Below are positions 22,322-31,177 of a stretch of 64,000 bases of DNA, piece after piece. This stretch comes from Actinomycetota bacterium (GTDB lineage Bacteria; Actinomycetota; Thermoleophilia; Solirubrobacterales; 70-9): NCBI GenBank assembly GCA_018268575.1, contig JAFDWF010000208.1, positions 65,540 through 129,539 of the forward strand, given 5' to 3'. The translations under genes were made by a program, and so were the position numbers. Every line of letters begins with the position of its first letter. The stretch's first letter is position 1. Below the pieces are notes generated by a model that worked only from the letters and a program-made list of their open reading frames with translations, was not told the origin of the DNA and searched no databases.

Positions 22322-23793
22322 ACCGCCAGATCATCAAGCTCTTCACCTTCATCCTCGTCCTCTTCGCGGTGCTGGTCGGCTTCACGGCTTGGTGGTCGGT
22401 CGTCGACGCGAAGGAACTGAAGGCCTCGAAATGGAACCATCGGCCGCTCTATGAGCAACAGCAGATCCCGCGCGGCCGGATCCTCGCCGACGACGGATCC
22501 GTGATCGCCAAGTCCGTCCCGGAAGGGCACGGGGTCAACCGGACCTACGTCCGCCACTACCCGCTGGGCGAACTCTTCGGCCACCCGATCGGCTACAGCT
22601 TCATCGAAGTCGCCCAGTCGGAATTCGAGAAGTACCACAACGAAGAACTGACCGGCGAAGAATCGGAATTCGGGACGATCCTGGACCAGCTGAGCGGGAC
22701 GAAGCAGGAAGGCGAGCAGATCGTCACCAGCCTCGACCCGAAGGCCCAGGAAGTCGCGATGAATGCGCTCGCGGCGGCCGGCCACGGCGCCGTCGTCGCG
22801 ATCGAACCGAGCACCGGCGCGGTCAAGGTGATGGCGTCCAGCCCCGGTTACAACCCGAACTCGATCCCGAATGCGAACGAGTTCGAAAAGCTGAACTCGC
22901 AGGCGGAAGAAGCAAACCAGCCGCTCGTCAACCGCGCCGCCCAGGGCCTCTACCCGCCGGGCTCGACGTTCAAGGTCGTGACCGCCGCGGCAGGCCTCGA
23001 ATCCGGCGTGATCACCCCGGAAACGACGATCAACGCGCCCGGCTCGATCATCGACGAAGGCCATGAACTCGCCAACGACTACAACCAGAACTGGGGCAGC
23101 ATCTCCCTAGACACCGCGCTCACCAACTCGGTCAACACCTGGTTTGGACAGCTCGGCCAGAAGGTCGGCCAGGACAGGCTCTTCACGATGATGGAAAAGT
23201 TCGGCTTCGGCGCTCGCCCGCCGATCGACCTGCCCGAAGAAGAAGTCCTGCCGAGCGGCGTCTGGGACCTCGAAACCGGCAAGTTGCTGGGGCGCCACGA
23301 CCCGGTTGACCTGGCCCGCGTCGCGATCGGTCAGGAGCGCCTCCTGGTGACGCCGCTCCAGGACGCGATGGTCGCCGCCGCGGTCGCCAACCGGGGCAAG
23401 CTGATGAAGCCGCAGATCTGGAGCCGGGTGGTGAACGCCGACGGCAGCGTCACCAAGCGGATGAAGCCGTCGGTCTACAGCGAACCGCTCTCGGCGAAGA
23501 CGGCGGCGGAGCTGACCACGGCGATGGAAGGCGTGGTGCGCGAAGGGACCGGGACCAACGCCGCGATCCCCGGCGTCCCGGTGGCGGGCAAGACCGGCAC
23601 CGCGGAAACGCCCAGCAACAAGGCCTGCGGCGGCGGCGCGGAAGAGAACCAGGGGTGGTTCATCGGCTTCGCGCCGGCCAACCACCCGAAGATCGCGATC
23701 GCCGCGACCGTCGAGTGCACGACGCAGTTCGGCAACGATGTCGCCGCGCCGATCTTCCGCGAAGTCGCGCAGACGATCCTGGCGGGCGAATGA
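22318..23793 (+). CDS. pbpA: class B penicillin-binding protein PbpA (transpeptidase)
   Basis: 491 residues: N-terminal membrane anchor (FTFILVLFAVLVGFTAWWSV), pedestal domain, and transpeptidase domain with SxxK as GSTFK, SxN as NSVN, and KTG as GKTGTAE. It cross-links peptidoglycan with the coupled SEDS enzyme. GTG start overlaps the previous gene. Nearly the whole protein lies outside the membrane and Glu codons are GAA 32:8. A Cys pair (CGGG and VECTTQ) near the active-site end could form a disulfide. Confidence 0.95.
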   Translation: MNRQIIKLFTFILVLFAVLVGFTAWWSVVDAKELKASKWNHRPLYEQQQIPRGRILADDGSVIAKSVPEGHGVNRTYVRHYPLGELFGHPIGYSFIEVAQSEFEKYHNEELTGEESEFGTILDQLSGTKQEGEQIVTSLDPKAQEVAMNALAAAGHGAVVAIEPSTGAVKVMASSPGYNPNSIPNANEFEKLNSQAEEANQPLVNRAAQGLYPPGSTFKVVTAAAGLESGVITPETTINAPGSIIDEGHELANDYNQNWGSISLDTALTNSVNTWFGQLGQKVGQDRLFTMMEKFGFGARPPIDLPEEEVLPSGVWDLETGKLLGRHDPVDLARVAIGQERLLVTPLQDAMVAAAVANRGKLMKPQIWSRVVNADGSVTKRMKPSVYSEPLSAKTAAELTTAMEGVVREGTGTNAAIPGVPVAGKTGTAETPSNKACGGGAEENQGWFIGFAPANHPKIAIAATVECTTQFGNDVAAPIFREVAQTILAGE

Positions 23794-23841
23794 GGACGAG
23801 CACCGAGATGACGGGGAAACTGGTCGAGAGGGGAGAGAGGC

Positions 23842-25743
23842 GTGGCTGAGGTCGAGGTCGGGTCGGTGGTCGACGGGCGCTACCGGGTGCTGTCGAAACT
23901 GGGCGGCGGCGGGATGGCCGACGTCTGGCTCGCCGAGGACGCCCATCTGCAGCGGCGGATCGCGCTGAAGGTCCTGCACCGTCGCTTCGCCCAGGACCGC
24001 GAGTTCGTGATGCGCTTCCAGCGCGAGGCCGAGGCGGCGGCCGGGCTGCAGCACCCGAACATCGTCTCGGTCTTCGACCGCGGCGAATGGGAGGGCACCT
24101 ACTACATCGCGATGCAGTTCGTCGACGGGCCGACGCTGAAGCAGCTGATCGACTCGGGGATCACGCTGGAGCAGGCGGTGGCGGTGATCCGCCAGGTCCT
24201 GCAGGCGGCGGGATACGCGCATCGGCAGGGGATCGTCCACCGCGACCTGAAGCCGCAGAACGTGATCGTCGACCCGGAGGGCAAGGCCGTGGTCACCGAT
24301 TTCGGCATCGCCCGCGCCGGCGTCTCGGAGATCACCCAGACCGGCTCGGTGATGGGCACGCCGCATTACCTCTCGCCCGAGCAGGCACAGGGCTTCGACG
24401 TGACCGCGGTCTCCGACCTCTACTCGATCGGCGTGATGCTCTACGAGGCGCTCACCGGCCGCGTCCCGTTCGAGGGCGAATCGGCGGTCGCGGTGGCGAT
24501 GAAACAGGTCTCGCAGATGCCGCAGCGGCCGAGCTCGATCCAGCCGCGGGTGAGCCCGGCGCTCGACGCGGTGGTGATGCGGGCGCTGGAGAAGGACCCG
24601 GGCCAACGCTTCCAGAGCGCCGACGCGTTCATCGCCGCGCTCGACCAGGCGATGCGCGAACCCGGCGGTGCCGGACGGGGGACGACCTCCTTCGCGGCGC
24701 TGCCGCCGGTGGTCGCGCCGGTCGAGGAGGACGAGGAGGATCCCGAGGAGGCGCGCCGCCGGCGCCGCAACCGCTGGATCATCGCGGCCCTGGTGGCGAT
24801 CCTGATCGGCGCGTTGGTCGGGATCTTCGCCAGCCGGTCGAATCCGACCACCACGGTGCCGAACGTCCACGGTCGCAGCCTGCAGCGGGCCGAAGAAATC
24901 CTCGAAAACGCCGGCTTCTCGATCAACCAGCCGCCGGTCGAAGTGGAAAAACAGATCGAGGCCGGCACCGTCCTCGAACAGGATCCCTCCGCCTCGCCGC
25001 CGAGCCGGGAGGCGGATGAAAGCTGCTCCTTCCTGACCCTCTTCTGCTCGAAGCCGGCGGTGACGCTGACGGTGAGCATCGGGCCCGGCGAAGGCGTGGT
25101 CCCGGGCGTCGCCAACCTGAGCCAGGAAGAGGCGACCAAGCGACTCGAAGCGGCGGAATTCGAAGTGGCGATCGAACGCGTCAACTCGAGCTCGGTCAAG
25201 GAAGGCGACGTCGTCTACTCCGAACCGCGGGCGGGCAAGACCGCCACCCACGGCTCCACCGTGACGATCTTCGTCTCCTCCGGGCCGAAGCTGGTCAAGG
25301 TGCCGGTGCTGGTCGACAAGCAGCGCCGGCTCGCGGTGCAGGAAATCCGCGCCCGCGGGCTCACCCCGGAAGTCGGCGAAGAGGAATCGGGCGCGCCGGT
25401 CGGCCGGGTGCTGCGCCAGACGCCGAGCGCGGGCCGGGAACTGGAACCGGGTCAGACCGTGCAGATCGTCGTCTCCGCCGGCCGGGAAACGAAGAAGATG
25501 CCGGGCGTGGTCGGTCAGGAACGGCGCGAAGCCGTGGAAGCGGTGCGCGCCGCCGGCCTCACCCCGGTGGTCGAAGAAGAAGAAACGCGCAACGAAGAAA
25601 AGATCGGGCTGGTGGTCCGCCAGTCGCCCCACGGCGGCACCGAACTGACGCCGGGCGCGGAAGTGACGCTGGTCGTCGGCAAGCGCGCCGCCCCGGTGCC
25701 GGAAGAAGAAGGCGTCGAAGGGCTCGAAGAAGGGACGCCATGA
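23842..25743 (+). CDS. pknB: Ser/Thr protein kinase PknB with PASTA domains
   Basis: 633 residues. Kinase domain 1-280 (loop GGGGMADVW; HRDLKPQN; DFGIARAG), acidic juxtamembrane linker, membrane helix about 312-332, then four PASTA domains with VPNV/VPGV/VPVL/MPGV starts. PASTA domains sense lipid II or muropeptides. An insertion with CSFLTLFC lies at the end of the first PASTA and could be disulfide-bonded. Glu codons switch from GAG 20:3 before the helix to GAA 39:4 after it. GTG start at 23842 follows GGGAGAG. The stop overlaps ddl as ATGA. Confidence 0.96.
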   Translation: MAEVEVGSVVDGRYRVLSKLGGGGMADVWLAEDAHLQRRIALKVLHRRFAQDREFVMRFQREAEAAAGLQHPNIVSVFDRGEWEGTYYIAMQFVDGPTLKQLIDSGITLEQAVAVIRQVLQAAGYAHRQGIVHRDLKPQNVIVDPEGKAVVTDFGIARAGVSEITQTGSVMGTPHYLSPEQAQGFDVTAVSDLYSIGVMLYEALTGRVPFEGESAVAVAMKQVSQMPQRPSSIQPRVSPALDAVVMRALEKDPGQRFQSADAFIAALDQAMREPGGAGRGTTSFAALPPVVAPVEEDEEDPEEARRRRRNRWIIAALVAILIGALVGIFASRSNPTTTVPNVHGRSLQRAEEILENAGFSINQPPVEVEKQIEAGTVLEQDPSASPPSREADESCSFLTLFCSKPAVTLTVSIGPGEGVVPGVANLSQEEATKRLEAAEFEVAIERVNSSSVKEGDVVYSEPRAGKTATHGSTVTIFVSSGPKLVKVPVLVDKQRRLAVQEIRARGLTPEVGEEESGAPVGRVLRQTPSAGRELEPGQTVQIVVSAGRETKKMPGVVGQERREAVEAVRAAGLTPVVEEEETRNEEKIGLVVRQSPHGGTELTPGAEVTLVVGKRAAPVPEEEGVEGLEEGTP

Positions 25744-26705
25744 GAGTGGCGGTCCTCTCCGGGGGGCGCTCATCCGAGCACGAGGTCTCGGTCAACTCGG
25801 GCGCCTCGGTGATCCGGGGCCTCGAGCAGGCGGGCCACGAGGTGGTCGAGGTGCGGATCGGTCGCGACGGCGGCTGGATGGCGGAGGGTGCGGCGGTGGA
25901 CCTGGCGCCGGGCGCCGGCCTGCTCGGCGCCGACGTCGCGTTCCCGGTCCTGCACGGGGCCTTCGGCGAGGACGGCAGCCTGCAGGGGCTGCTGGAGATG
26001 CTCGACCTCCCCTACGTCGGCTCCGACGTCCTCTCCTCGGCCACCTGCATGGACAAGTTGACGCTGAAGCGCCTCCTGGCCGGGCAGGGGATCCCGCAGG
26101 TCGACTTCGTCGCGGTCGGCGAAGCGGGCTGGCGCGAGCGCTGCGCGGAGCTCGGGACGCCGCTCTGGGTGAAGCCCTCGCGGATGGGCTCGAGCGTCGG
26201 CATCACCCGGGTCGAGGATTTGAGCGCCCTCGACGCGGCGGTCGAGACGGCGCTGCGGCACGACCCGCGGGTGATCGTCGAGGCCTCCGCCCACGGCCGC
26301 GAGATCGAGTGCTCGGTGCTCGGCAACGAGGACCCGGAGACCTCGATGCCGGGTGAGATCATGGCCCACGCCGAGTGGTACGACTACGAGGCGAAGTACG
26401 GCGAGGGGGGCATGGACCTGGCGGTGCCGGCGCCGATCTCGGAGATCGAGACGGCACGGGTGCGCGAGCTGGCGGCGCAGGTCTTCACCCTGGCGGGCTG
26501 CGCCGGCCTTGCCCGCTGCGACTTCTTCGTCGAGCCCGACGGCACGGTGCTGGTCAACGAGATCAACACGATGCCCGGCTTCACCGACACCAGCGTCTAC
26601 GCCAAACTGCTCGAGGCCGGCGGCCTCTCCTACCCGGACCTCTGCGATCGCCTCGTCGGGCTGGCGGTCGAGCGCCACGCGCGAGCGCGCTCCTACGAGT
26701 TCTAG
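25740..26705 (+). CDS. ddl: D-alanine--D-alanine ligase
   Basis: 321 residues, ATP-grasp ligase making D-Ala-D-Ala for peptidoglycan precursors. Visible motifs are GGRSSEHEVS at the N-terminus, HGAFGEDGSLQG, KPSRMGSSVG, and NEINTMPGFT in the metal site. The omega-loop tyrosine region reads WYDYEAKY, as in D-Ala-D-Ala enzymes, not D-Ala-D-Lac (VanA-type) enzymes. The ATGA overlap with pknB couples precursor synthesis to the PASTA kinase, an uncommon neighbour for that operon. Confidence 0.95.
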   Translation: MRVAVLSGGRSSEHEVSVNSGASVIRGLEQAGHEVVEVRIGRDGGWMAEGAAVDLAPGAGLLGADVAFPVLHGAFGEDGSLQGLLEMLDLPYVGSDVLSSATCMDKLTLKRLLAGQGIPQVDFVAVGEAGWRERCAELGTPLWVKPSRMGSSVGITRVEDLSALDAAVETALRHDPRVIVEASAHGREIECSVLGNEDPETSMPGEIMAHAEWYDYEAKYGEGGMDLAVPAPISEIETARVRELAAQVFTLAGCAGLARCDFFVEPDGTVLVNEINTMPGFTDTSVYAKLLEAGGLSYPDLCDRLVGLAVERHARARSYEF

Positions 26706-26741
26706 ATCATCTAGAGGGGCGCGGCGCGGGGTTCGGAACCA

Positions 26742-26778
26742 TTGTTCGAATAACCCACGGGGTGAGTTATTCGAACAA
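26742..26778. terminator. Bidirectional terminator between ddl and the third kinase
   Basis: Perfect 13-bp arms TTGTTCGAATAAC / GTTATTCGAACAA around an 11-nt loop. The right arm contains the stop codon of the leftward kinase gene. The arms are AT-rich compared with the surroundings. There is no long T tract on either side. Confidence 0.6.
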
Positions 26779-28299
26779 CTTGATGTCTGAGATTTCGACC
26801 TGGTAGCGACCTTCCTGGTCGGCCGCCGGAGAGAGCTTCGTGATCCAGATCAGGAAGTACTTGGCGGCCTTGCCGAGGTGCAGGTCGATTTCTTCGACCT
26901 TTTCGGCACCGCTCACTTCGGCGATCGGTTCGCCCCATTCTTCGATTTCTTCCGGCGGTCCCGCCGGCGCGGCGAAGATCTGCGCTTCCCAGCCCGGCGT
27001 CGGGCTGCGGACGACCATCTTCGTCGGCGTCGCGACCGCGGTGGTCGTCACGTAGATGCCGACGCCGGGGTCGGGCCCGGTCTTCGTCCCGGCCATGTCG
27101 GCGGAGTCGTAGTGCTCGGTCGACCAGGAGGTGCCGGTCGGGTCGCCGTCGACCGCCAGTTCCTCGATTCCGTCTTCCTCGTGGCCGTCGCCCTCGGGAT
27201 CGTAGGCGGTCGCCGATTCGATTTCCACCGGGGCGCCGGTCGTTTTCGCGCCGCCGCCGGTTTCCTGGTTGCCGACGATCGGCGTGTTGCCGCTCGAGTC
27301 GATCAGGATGACGGCGACGACGGCCGCGGCGATCAGCGCCGCCAGGCTGATCAGCCCCCAGGACCAGCGCGCCCGCGCCGAGAGCTTGCGCTGGGCGGGC
27401 GGCACCGTCTCGAGGACGCTGGTCGCCTCGCCGGTGGTCGAGCCCGCCCGCGCCGCCTCGACCTCGAGCGCGGTCGAGAGGTCGTCGATCATCTCGCCGA
27501 TGTCGGCATAGCGCTCGGCCGGGTCCTTGGCGGTCGCCCGCTCGACCACCAGGGCCGAGGCGGCCGACAGTTCCGGCCGCAGCGCCTGCACGTCGGGCAG
27601 CTCTTCGTTGACGTGTTTCATCGCCACCCCGACCTGGCTGTCGGCGGCGAAAGGCACTTGACCGGTGAAGGTCTCGTAGAGGACGACGCCGAGCGAGTAG
27701 ATGTCGGAGCGCTGGTCGGTGCCGCGCCCCATCGCCTGCTCGGGGGCGACGTAGTCGGTGGTGCCGAGGACGCGGCCCGTGGCGGTCATCCCGTCCTGCT
27801 CGAGCTGGCGCGAGATGCCGAAGTCGGTCAGCTTCGCCCGCCCCTCGGCGTCGATCAGGACGTTCTGCGGCTTGATGTCGCGGTGGACCATCTTGCGCGC
27901 GTGGGCGACGGTCAGCCCGCGGGCGATCTCGATCGCGTAGGCGAGCGCTTCCTGCACGTCGAGCGCCCCGACCCGGTTGATCCGCGCCTTCAGCGTCTCC
28001 CCTTCGACGTACTCGAAGACGATGTAGGGGTAGCCGCCGTCCTCGCCGGCGTCGATCACCGAGACCACGTTGGGGTGGGAGAGCTTCGCCACCGCCCGCG
28101 CCTCCTGGCGGAAGCGCTCGAGCTGGTCGGCCTGCTCGGACATCTCCCGGTGCATGACCTTCACCGCCACCGGTCGGTCGAGCGTCGTGTCGCGGGCGAG
28201 GTAGACCGTCGACATCCCGCCCGACCCGAGCTTCGCCTCCAGCCGGTAGCGGCCCGAGAGCACGGTCCCGATCATCTTCGAGCCGGTGCGGTCCGGCAT
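26767..28299 (-). CDS. Ser/Thr protein kinase with discoidin/galactose-binding-like sensor
   Basis: 510 residues. Kinase domain (GSGGMSTVY; HRDIKPQN; DFGISRQLE), juxtamembrane region, membrane helix about 310-332, and an extracytoplasmic domain of about 160 residues rich in beta-strand patterns. The latter resembles jelly-roll domains (AVDGDPTGTSWSTEHY; VEISDIKLFE), not PASTA. Mycobacterial MviN and related actinobacterial proteins carry similar ligand-binding modules. Glu codons are GAG 21:4 inside and GAA 18:4 outside. Start ATG 28297-28299 overlaps the stop of a small upstream frame as TGATG. Confidence 0.9.
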   Translation of the reverse strand: MPDRTGSKMIGTVLSGRYRLEAKLGSGGMSTVYLARDTTLDRPVAVKVMHREMSEQADQLERFRQEARAVAKLSHPNVVSVIDAGEDGGYPYIVFEYVEGETLKARINRVGALDVQEALAYAIEIARGLTVAHARKMVHRDIKPQNVLIDAEGRAKLTDFGISRQLEQDGMTATGRVLGTTDYVAPEQAMGRGTDQRSDIYSLGVVLYETFTGQVPFAADSQVGVAMKHVNEELPDVQALRPELSAASALVVERATAKDPAERYADIGEMIDDLSTALEVEAARAGSTTGEATSVLETVPPAQRKLSARARWSWGLISLAALIAAAVVAVILIDSSGNTPIVGNQETGGGAKTTGAPVEIESATAYDPEGDGHEEDGIEELAVDGDPTGTSWSTEHYDSADMAGTKTGPDPGVGIYVTTTAVATPTKMVVRSPTPGWEAQIFAAPAGPPEEIEEWGEPIAEVSGAEKVEEIDLHLGKAAKYFLIWITKLSPAADQEGRYQVEISDIKLFE

Positions 28300-28586
28300 C
28301 AGGGCTCGGAGCCTGCCACGGGGCTCTTGCTGGCTGTGGGGGGCATCGGGTCGGTCTGAATATTGTCGAGGACGTGTTCGTAGGGGTTCGTCACTTCTCC
28401 GAGCCTGCCTGCACCTGGTCGTGGGCGCCCGAACCCGCTCTGCGCCGCATCATCTTCGAGTTCGACGGAGAACTCGATTTCGTCTGGGCAATGGGCGGAC
28501 TCGCCCGCCGCTTCGGCTCCGCCTATCGCGACGGCGAAGCCCGCGTCGGCACGGGGCCAGACTGATTTGCAGACCTGATCTCGCAT
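28299..28586 (-). CDS. hypothetical small protein upstream of the third kinase
   Basis: A 95-residue frame with GC-rich third positions in its second half, ending in a TGATG overlap with the kinase start, which suggests coupling. It has an acidic stretch (DEIEFSVELEDDA) and no membrane segment or known motif. A start further upstream (28667) is open. An overlapping plus-strand frame also exists, and the base composition of 28300-28739 is less regular than neighbouring genes, so this may be a decayed region. Not recognised. Confidence 0.35.
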   Translation of the reverse strand: MRDQVCKSVWPRADAGFAVAIGGAEAAGESAHCPDEIEFSVELEDDAAQSGFGRPRPGAGRLGEVTNPYEHVLDNIQTDPMPPTASKSPVAGSEP

Positions 28587-28739
28587 TGGCTCAACGTAGC
28601 CGGTCGAACGGGTGATGCCGCGCGACCCCCGCACATGCTCGATCGGTGACGCGCTCCACCATGGCACCTCTCAATATCGAGCAGAGACCGTGCCCGATCA
28701 AATGCAACTTGCGCAAACAAATGGCCGCGCGCAGCGGCG

Positions 28740-29744
28740 TCAGCGGGCTACGTGGCCGGCGTCGTCGGTGACGCGGCCGATGCGGGCGGCGGCGGGGTAG
28801 TGCGCGCCCAGGATCGCCAGCGCGCGCGCCTCGTCGTTCTCGGGGACGACGACGGCGAAGCCGCAGCCCATGTTGAAGATCTCGTGCATTTCCTCGCCCG
28901 AGACGTCGCCGCGCTCGGCGATCAGGTCGAAGAGCGGCGGGACCGGCAGGGGGGCGTCGATCTCGTAGCCGACCGGGGCCGCGAGGCGAAGTAGGTTGTT
29001 GACCCCGCCGGAGGTTATGTGGGCGAGCCCGCGCACGTCGACCTCCGAGCGCAGCAGCTCGACGATCGGCTTGACGTAGATCTCGGTCGGCTCGAGCAGC
29101 GCCTCGCCCAGCGGCCGTCCCAGGCGCCCTCCCGGGTCCTCGTCCATGGCGAGCCCGTCGAGCGCCGCGCGGGCCAGCGTGTAGCCGTTCGAGTGGAGGC
29201 CGGAGGAGGGCAGGCCGATGATCGAGTCGCCGGGCGCGGCGCGCCGGCCGTCGACTATCGCGTCGAGCGCCACGGTGCCGAAGCAGGCGCCGGAGACGTC
29301 GACCCCGCGGACCATCTCGCCCAGCTGGGCCAGCTCGCCGCCGGGGATCTCGATCCCGGCCAAGGTCGCCCCGCGCGCCAGGCCCACCCCGATCGCCTCA
29401 CAGATCTCCGGGTCGGCTTTGTCGATCGCGATGTAGTCGAGCATCGCCAGCGGCTCGGCGCCGACGCAGATCACGTCGTTGACGTTCATCGCCACGCAGT
29501 CGATGCCGACCGTGTCGAGCTTGCCCAGCGCTTCGGCCAGCATCAGCTTCGTGCCCACCCCGTCGGTGGAGAGGGCGATGCCGAGGTTCGGCGCCACCTC
29601 GACCACGCTCGCGTAGTGGCCCGGCAGCGGCACCTGGGCCGAGGGCCGGCCGAGCTCGATCTTGCCGAGGGCGCGGACCAACGCCGCGACCGCGGTGTCG
29701 GCGGCACCCTGGTCGACCCCCGATCTGGCGTAGGCGTCGCTCAT
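28740..29744 (-). CDS. purM: phosphoribosylformylglycinamidine cyclo-ligase (AIR synthase)
   Basis: 334 residues. PurM closes FGAM to aminoimidazole ribonucleotide using ATP in purine synthesis. Family signatures are DGVGTKLMLA, NVNDVICVGAEPL, SSGLHSNGYTLAR and HITSGGVNNLLR. Its ATG overlaps the stop of the Fic gene as ATGA, so purM is the second gene of a fic-purM unit, an odd partner; no other pur gene is in the window. Confidence 0.95.
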   Translation of the reverse strand: MSDAYARSGVDQGAADTAVAALVRALGKIELGRPSAQVPLPGHYASVVEVAPNLGIALSTDGVGTKLMLAEALGKLDTVGIDCVAMNVNDVICVGAEPLAMLDYIAIDKADPEICEAIGVGLARGATLAGIEIPGGELAQLGEMVRGVDVSGACFGTVALDAIVDGRRAAPGDSIIGLPSSGLHSNGYTLARAALDGLAMDEDPGGRLGRPLGEALLEPTEIYVKPIVELLRSEVDVRGLAHITSGGVNNLLRLAAPVGYEIDAPLPVPPLFDLIAERGDVSGEEMHEIFNMGCGFAVVVPENDEARALAILGAHYPAAARIGRVTDDAGHVAR

Positions 29745-31078
29745 CCGGGCGATTCTTTCAGTCGCTCGGGAAGGTCGGCGGGCGGCTCATAGCGATGGGC
29801 TCGGCCGCCGCGACGCCGGGCGAGCAATCCGCGCCCGGCAAGGTCGGCAAGGTCCGAGCGTGCGGTCTCGTGGGTGACCCGGTGGCTGGTCGCATGACCG
29901 GAGTAGGTGTAGAGCTGTTCCGGGTGCCGGATCGCGTGCGTCAGCAGCGCGACCTGCCTGCCGTTCAATCCGTCGAAGCCGCCGAGGCGGGCCTCGGCAT
30001 CCCGCTGCTCGGCGATCTTGCGCTGGAGATACAGGTGGAGGTCGTCGATCGCCTGGTCGATCACCCCGAGTTGGTGGATGAGGAAGTAGGTGGTGTCGCC
30101 GCCGTCCGTCTCGGTCTCCAGGAAGGCACGCTCGTACTGCGCGGGCGCCTTGCGGATCAGCCGTGAGATCGGCAGGTACTCGGCCAGCCAGTAACCGCGC
30201 ACGTGCATCGCCCAGAAGAAGAGCAAGCGCGCCGTCCGCCCGTTGCCGTCCTCGAACGGGTGGTCATAGGCGAGCCAGAAGTGCAGCAGGATCGCCCGCA
30301 CCACGGGGTGGACGAACCGGTCGGCGTCGTCGGCGTTGGCGAAATCGCAGAGCGCCTCCAGTCGCTCCGGCAGTTGCTCGGCGGGCGGGGGGACATGGAT
30401 CGGGGCCTCGTCCTCGTCGCGGTCGAAGACGGCGACCCGATCCTCGCCCGGACGTTGCAGTCGCCCGGCCGCCGTCGGGTCGGCGAGCGTCCCCGCGGTG
30501 ACGACCCGGTGCAGCTCGAGCACCCCGGCGGGGGTCAACGCGCTCCCCATCTCCTTGATCAGGCGGATCGCCCGATAATTGTTGGCGATCATCAGCTCGC
30601 TGCGGTCGCGGGGCGCCCGGCCACTGCGCAGCAGTTCCTTGGCGACGACCCGCGAGGTCGTCGCGCCCTCGAGCTGGCTGGAGCGGATCGCCTCCTCCAT
30701 CAACGAGTTGACGAGGAAGCGACTGCCCGCCTCTCGCTCCGAGGTCACGACCTCGTCCATCGCGACCTCGCCACCGCCGCGCTGGTCGACGTGGTGGAGG
30801 GAGCGGTGGACCTGATCGGGGAGCGTGTAGCCGAACGGGTTCCCGTCCCTGTCCACCAGCGGGATCGACCGGGTCGCCTCGCGGCGTGCGTATTTGATCT
30901 TCACCCACCACTGCTCATGGCTCAGGCCCAGCGGCGGCGGCAGGCGCCTCAACTTGTCCCAGTGGAGGTAGCGATTTCGTTCGCGGTCGTCGCCGGCGGG
31001 GCCGAGGACAGCCGTCAGGTCATCGGCGGTGAATCGCTCGGCGAGCTCTTCGATGGTCGGTGCCGGGGCGATGTGCAC
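29741..31078 (-). CDS. Fic-domain AMP-transferase with winged-helix C-terminus
   Basis: 445 residues. The Fic active site HPFEDGNGRT is intact at about 273-282, so it should transfer AMP (or another nucleotide) to a protein hydroxyl. An N-terminal inhibitory helix motif SSQLEG (about 133-138) marks a self-inhibited class II Fic protein with no separate antitoxin. The C-terminus (HETARSDLADLAGRGLL) looks like a DNA-binding winged helix, suggesting autoregulation through the AT-rich operator just upstream. GTG start 31078 has GGAG six bases before it. Target unknown. Confidence 0.9.
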   Translation of the reverse strand: MHIAPAPTIEELAERFTADDLTAVLGPAGDDRERNRYLHWDKLRRLPPPLGLSHEQWWVKIKYARREATRSIPLVDRDGNPFGYTLPDQVHRSLHHVDQRGGGEVAMDEVVTSEREAGSRFLVNSLMEEAIRSSQLEGATTSRVVAKELLRSGRAPRDRSELMIANNYRAIRLIKEMGSALTPAGVLELHRVVTAGTLADPTAAGRLQRPGEDRVAVFDRDEDEAPIHVPPPAEQLPERLEALCDFANADDADRFVHPVVRAILLHFWLAYDHPFEDGNGRTARLLFFWAMHVRGYWLAEYLPISRLIRKAPAQYERAFLETETDGGDTTYFLIHQLGVIDQAIDDLHLYLQRKIAEQRDAEARLGGFDGLNGRQVALLTHAIRHPEQLYTYSGHATSHRVTHETARSDLADLAGRGLLARRRGGRAHRYEPPADLPERLKESPG

Positions 31079-31081
31079 GCG

Positions 31082-31166
31082 AACTCCAAATCAATTCCAA
31101 GTTTATCCAGAACTTGGAATCGTAGCCCAATTCCAAATCAATTCCAAATTTCTCCAAATTTTGGAA
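31082..31166 (-). promoter_or_regulatory. AT-rich operator/promoter of the Fic gene (tandem dyads)
   Basis: Two similar units of about 37 bp (starting near 31083 and 31129) each read AA(C/T)TCCAAATCAATTCCAA followed by TTTNTCC and TTGGAA. Each unit contains a dyad ATTCCAA...TTGGAA. GC content is about 35% in a 70% GC genome. The second unit lies closer to the uppP stop at 31178. The likely ligand is the winged-helix end of the Fic protein. Confidence 0.65.
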
Positions 31167-31177
31167 CTGGCGAGGCC

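Noticed and set aside
23107-25773. An 888-codon minus-strand frame opposite pbpA and pknB.
   Set aside because: No recognisable motifs; the plus strand has full PBP and kinase domains.
16176-28299. Horizontal transfer as the cause of GAA-rich stretches.
   Set aside because: The codon change falls inside single genes at the membrane helix, affects Glu but not Lys or Gln, and recurs in unrelated proteins.
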